Below are positions 4,577-6,473 of a stretch of DNA of 6,473 bases, in pieces. Source of the stretch: Bacillota bacterium (GTDB taxonomy: Bacteria > Bacillota > Clostridia > Acetivibrionales > DSM-1351). Made by a program: the position numbers and the translations under genes. Every line of letters starts with the position of its first letter. Positions within the stretch are counted from its first letter, which is position 1. Location of the stretch: positions 1 through 6,473 of the forward strand of contig JAEZIV010000133.1 of assembly GCA_023436515.1 (NCBI GenBank), in the 5' to 3' direction. Under the pieces are notes generated by a model. That model was not told the origin of the DNA. It searched no databases and worked only from the letters and a program-made list of their open reading frames with translations.

Positions 4577-5386
4577 TTAGCCTCGGGTCTTTCCCCCGGA
4601 TACATTGATAGTCACTCCATGGACATAACTCGCCCGTTCACTCACGAGGAAGGCTACCACGCTTGCTACTTCTTCTAGCTTCCCACTACGTCCAATAGGA
4701 ATCGAACTGGTTTCTAAATACCCGGCGCGAAGCTTCTCAATTGAAATCCCTCTCGTATAAGCCAGCGCTGTTTCATAGGATTCTGAGCGCAACGCCGTCG
4801 CTTCCAGAATACCCGGCGCTACGCCAACCACACGTATCCCTTTCTTACCTAGTTCCTTAGCCCATGACCGTGTCAGTGCATTCACTGCATTTTTTGAAGC
4901 AGCGTATACACTCTGTCCTTCAGAACCTTCCAGTCCGCATTCTGAGGAAATGTTAACAATGACTCCATTTCCATTTTTCTCAATCTCTCGTGCAACAGCC
5001 TGCGCACAAAGAAAAACTCCCTTTACGTTTACATTCATTACCTTATCCCAGATTACCTCGTCGAGCTCGTACTTATTCTCTTTATCAATCAATAAACGTG
5101 GGATATTAATACCAGCATTGTTTACAATTCCGTCAATACTACCAAAGGATTTTTTCGCTTGTTCAATCATATGTTTAACGCTGTCCGCATTTGTAACATC
5201 AGTTTCCACATATAAATAGCGTTTATTCTCCAAATCAAATTCCGGTGCATCTGGATTTTTATCACACACAACCACATTTGCACCATCATGTAAAAGTTCC
5301 TTCGCAATTGCATAGCCGATACCCGAAGCTCCTCCTGTTACAATAACAGTTTTTCCTTCAAGTCCAAGCCAGGATGTTTCATTCAT
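4577..5386 (-). CDS. Short-chain dehydrogenase, sorbitol-6-phosphate 2-dehydrogenase-like
   Basis: This is a cytoplasmic NAD(P)-dependent oxidoreductase of the classical SDR type, 269 residues. The cofactor motif TGGASGIG is at 17-24; Asp42 at the end of the second strand favours NAD(H). NNAG is at 89-92, and the catalytic residues are Asn120, Ser148, Tyr161 and Lys165 (YAASK). The segments NNAGINIPRLL, SECGLEGSEGQS, RSWAKELGKKGIRVVGVAPG and the C-terminus VTINVSGGKTRG closely follow streptococcal and lactobacillal sorbitol-6-phosphate 2-dehydrogenases as I remember them. Those enzymes oxidise sorbitol-6-phosphate to fructose-6-phosphate after PTS uptake. Here the neighbours are an ABC importer and a TIM-barrel isomerase, so the true substrate may be a different polyol or sugar. 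The ATG has AAGGAG 9 bases upstream, and the gene starts 27 bases after the isomerase stop, the last member of that operon. Confidence 0.88.
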   Translation of the reverse strand: MNETSWLGLEGKTVIVTGGASGIGYAIAKELLHDGANVVVCDKNPDAPEFDLENKRYLYVETDVTNADSVKHMIEQAKKSFGSIDGIVNNAGINIPRLLIDKENKYELDEVIWDKVMNVNVKGVFLCAQAVAREIEKNGNGVIVNISSECGLEGSEGQSVYAASKNAVNALTRSWAKELGKKGIRVVGVAPGILEATALRSESYETALAYTRGISIEKLRAGYLETSSIPIGRSGKLEEVASVVAFLVSERASYVHGVTINVSGGKTRG

Positions 5387-5413
5387 TTAAAACAACTCCT
5401 TCTTTTGAGATGT

Positions 5414-6196
5414 TCACAGTTCCGCACATAGGTTTCTGAGATAAATACTGTCTTCACAATATCTCTTTGGATTTGCTACGTCGGCATATTCCAGTACCAG
5501 TATAGCGTCAGGAGTATGCTTCTGAACGTTATCCATAAATCCCTTCCAGTCAAAACTCCCCTCACCTACAGGCAAGTGCAGATCTTTTAGTCCATCATTG
5601 TCATGAATATGGTAAGCAATTATTCTATCTTTCAGCTCTTTTTGAAGCTCAGTAATACTTAAGTCAGACAGTAAAGTATGACCTATATCTATCAGGCAGC
5701 TAATTTCCGGGACTTGTCTAAAAAGATTCAAAAATTGTGTATGATTAAATAAAAAGCGCTTTTCTGCATTCCACCCTATGTTTTCTACTGCCAGGCGCAC
5801 ACCTTCTCTCATGCAGATATCATTGAATCTATTGATTCTTTCCAAAGCGCGCTTTCTATTTTCCTCTTCTATTATCGGATTAGCTTCATATCTCATTCCA
5901 GCGTTAGTATGTACAACGTAAAACTCAGCATGAAACTTATGATATATATCAAACGGTGCTTTCATGTGCTCAAATAATATACGTTCATCACAGGGTATAG
6001 AAACGTCATCAAACATCATAGGACCGTGAATACTGAATCCACCTGACCTTCCCTCTAATAGACATGGAAGGATGTTATTCCAGTAATCCCGGCTCCCCCA
6101 TTCATAAAATACTTCTATTCCAAGCTCAGAGGGCATATCCTGCATCCATTTTATTTTCCCGCCTGTAAAGCTCAGGTTACTTACAGAAAACTTCAT
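5414..6196 (-). CDS. Sugar phosphate isomerase/epimerase-like TIM barrel (xylose isomerase-like superfamily)
   Basis: Members of this AP-endonuclease-2 superfamily isomerise or epimerise sugars and keto-sugars on a divalent metal (IolE, IolI, Hyi, tagatose epimerase). The 260-residue protein shows FSIHGP (54-59), VVHTNAG (94-100), AVENIG with metal ligand Glu138, IDIGH with Asp170 and His173, YHIHDNDG (195-202) and HLPVGEGSFDW (207-217). The late glutamate in VLEYAD is Glu236. These give the usual Glu-Asp-His-Glu metal site. The ATG at 6196 is chosen because AGAGGTGAT (6201-6209) lies just upstream; a longer GTG start at 6205 would lie inside that ribosome site. The gene starts 26 bases after the permease stop and ends 27 bases before the dehydrogenase, so it belongs to that operon. 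A plausible inferred role is to interconvert the imported sugar before or after oxidation. The exact reaction is unknown. Confidence 0.87.
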   Translation of the reverse strand: MKFSVSNLSFTGGKIKWMQDMPSELGIEVFYEWGSRDYWNNILPCLLEGRSGGFSIHGPMMFDDVSIPCDERILFEHMKAPFDIYHKFHAEFYVVHTNAGMRYEANPIIEEENRKRALERINRFNDICMREGVRLAVENIGWNAEKRFLFNHTQFLNLFRQVPEISCLIDIGHTLLSDLSITELQKELKDRIIAYHIHDNDGLKDLHLPVGEGSFDWKGFMDNVQKHTPDAILVLEYADVANPKRYCEDSIYLRNLCAEL

Positions 6197-6200
6197 CTTT

Positions 6201-6209
6201 ATCACCTCT
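6201..6209 (-). promoter_or_regulatory. Ribosome binding site that fixes the TIM-barrel start
   Basis: AGAGGTGAT on the minus strand, with its GAGG 8 bases before the ATG at 6196. It overlaps the alternative in-frame GTG at 6205, which argues against that longer start. Confidence 0.75.
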
Positions 6210-6222
6210 GGGATTTTCTTTC

Positions 6223-6473
6223 TTACTCTTTCATGCCAGCCATTGCAATACCTTCGACAAAATACTTTTGGCAGAATACTACTAAAATAACTACAGGGAC
6301 AATGGCACTGGCTGCAGCCGTCATAACTAAATTATATTCTCTTGCGTCATCTACCAGCCAAAATCTAATCCCAAGGGAAACAGTATACTTTGATTTATCA
6401 ACCAAGTAAATTAATGGAGGTAAATAAGCATTCCATGTAGAAATAAACCCAAGAATACCCGCGGAAACTAAAG
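6223..6473 (-). CDS. Carbohydrate ABC transporter permease, MalG type (partial, C-terminal 83 codons)
   Basis: This is the C-terminal end of the second permease of a CUT1 sugar importer; the start lies beyond the right edge. The frame is open to the window edge and reads LVSAGILGFISTWNAYLPPL, then IYLVDKSKYTVSLGIRFWL. It ends with the last membrane helix NLVMTAAASAIVPVVILVVF and the tail CQKYFVEGIAMAGMKE. The 'F..xWN.YLxPLIYL' and 'QKYFVEGIAxxGxK' patterns are diagnostic of MalG/UgpE/LacG subunits. The EAA loop that contacts the ATPase would be just outside the window. It is followed by the isomerase and dehydrogenase in one operon. It is unlikely to pair with the permease at the left edge, because gene order there calls for its own MalG partner further left. 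Confidence 0.92.
   Translation of the reverse strand, partial: LVSAGILGFISTWNAYLPPLIYLVDKSKYTVSLGIRFWLVDDAREYNLVMTAAASAIVPVVILVVFCQKYFVEGIAMAGMKE

Noticed and set aside
4950..5219. Plus-strand open frame of 89 codons
   Set aside because: It is antisense to the catalytic core of the dehydrogenase gene and has a low-complexity Ser/Thr/Phe composition.
1..6473. CRISPR array, toxin-antitoxin pair, defence genes or insertion sequence
   Set aside because: No regularly spaced repeats, paired small genes, transposase motifs or nuclease and helicase motifs were found on either strand.

Overview
The window looks like a chromosomal carbohydrate-utilisation region from a low-to-moderate GC Gram-positive anaerobe of the Clostridia. 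A member of the Lachnospiraceae is a reasonable guess, but this is inference. The supports are Bacillota-type Shine-Dalgarno sequences at nearly every start (GGAGG, and GGAGGTGATC before one gene), a lipoprotein-type substrate-binding protein, CUT1-type sugar ABC transporter parts and a LacI-family regulator. No species marker is visible.

Layout. The left block (1-2407, minus strand, read right to left) is an HpcH/HpaI-type aldolase started by TTG, then an extracellular solute-binding lipoprotein, then the first 63 codons of a MalF/UgpA-type permease that runs off the left edge. A 636-base intergenic region (2408-3043) carries candidate promoters for this operon and for the divergent regulator. 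It also holds a perfect 18-bp palindrome (TATGAAATTAATTTCATA) and two weaker relatives that look like LacI-family operators. The plus-strand lacI-type gene (3044-4069) is interrupted by an in-frame TAA at codon 291. Reading through that stop gives the rest of a normal 341-residue protein, so the gene appears to be a nonsense-mutated pseudogene, or a sequencing error.

The convergent gap (4070-4576) holds a strong bidirectional terminator, an orphan group II intron 3' end (domains V and VI, minus strand) and a degenerate 3' half of an initiator-tRNA-like gene directly after the next operon's last stop codon. This stretch reads as an insertion and deletion scar.

The right block (4577-6473, minus strand) is the 3' end of a second sugar operon: the C-terminus of a MalG-type permease, a sugar-phosphate isomerase/epimerase-like TIM barrel, and a short-chain dehydrogenase that closely resembles sorbitol-6-phosphate 2-dehydrogenases.

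How it fits together. The right-hand permease probably does not belong to the left-hand transporter, because the left operon starts its own MalF-type gene at the left edge. Two ABC sugar loci therefore seem to lie head to tail, each with its own catabolic enzymes. An inferred scheme is uptake by the ABC importers, isomerisation and oxidation of a polyol or sugar derivative by the TIM barrel and the dehydrogenase, and retro-aldol cleavage of a 2-keto-3-deoxy sugar acid by the aldolase. The truncated LacI-type protein would normally control the divergent aldolase-transporter operon. If the stop is real, this strain may express that operon without its normal control.
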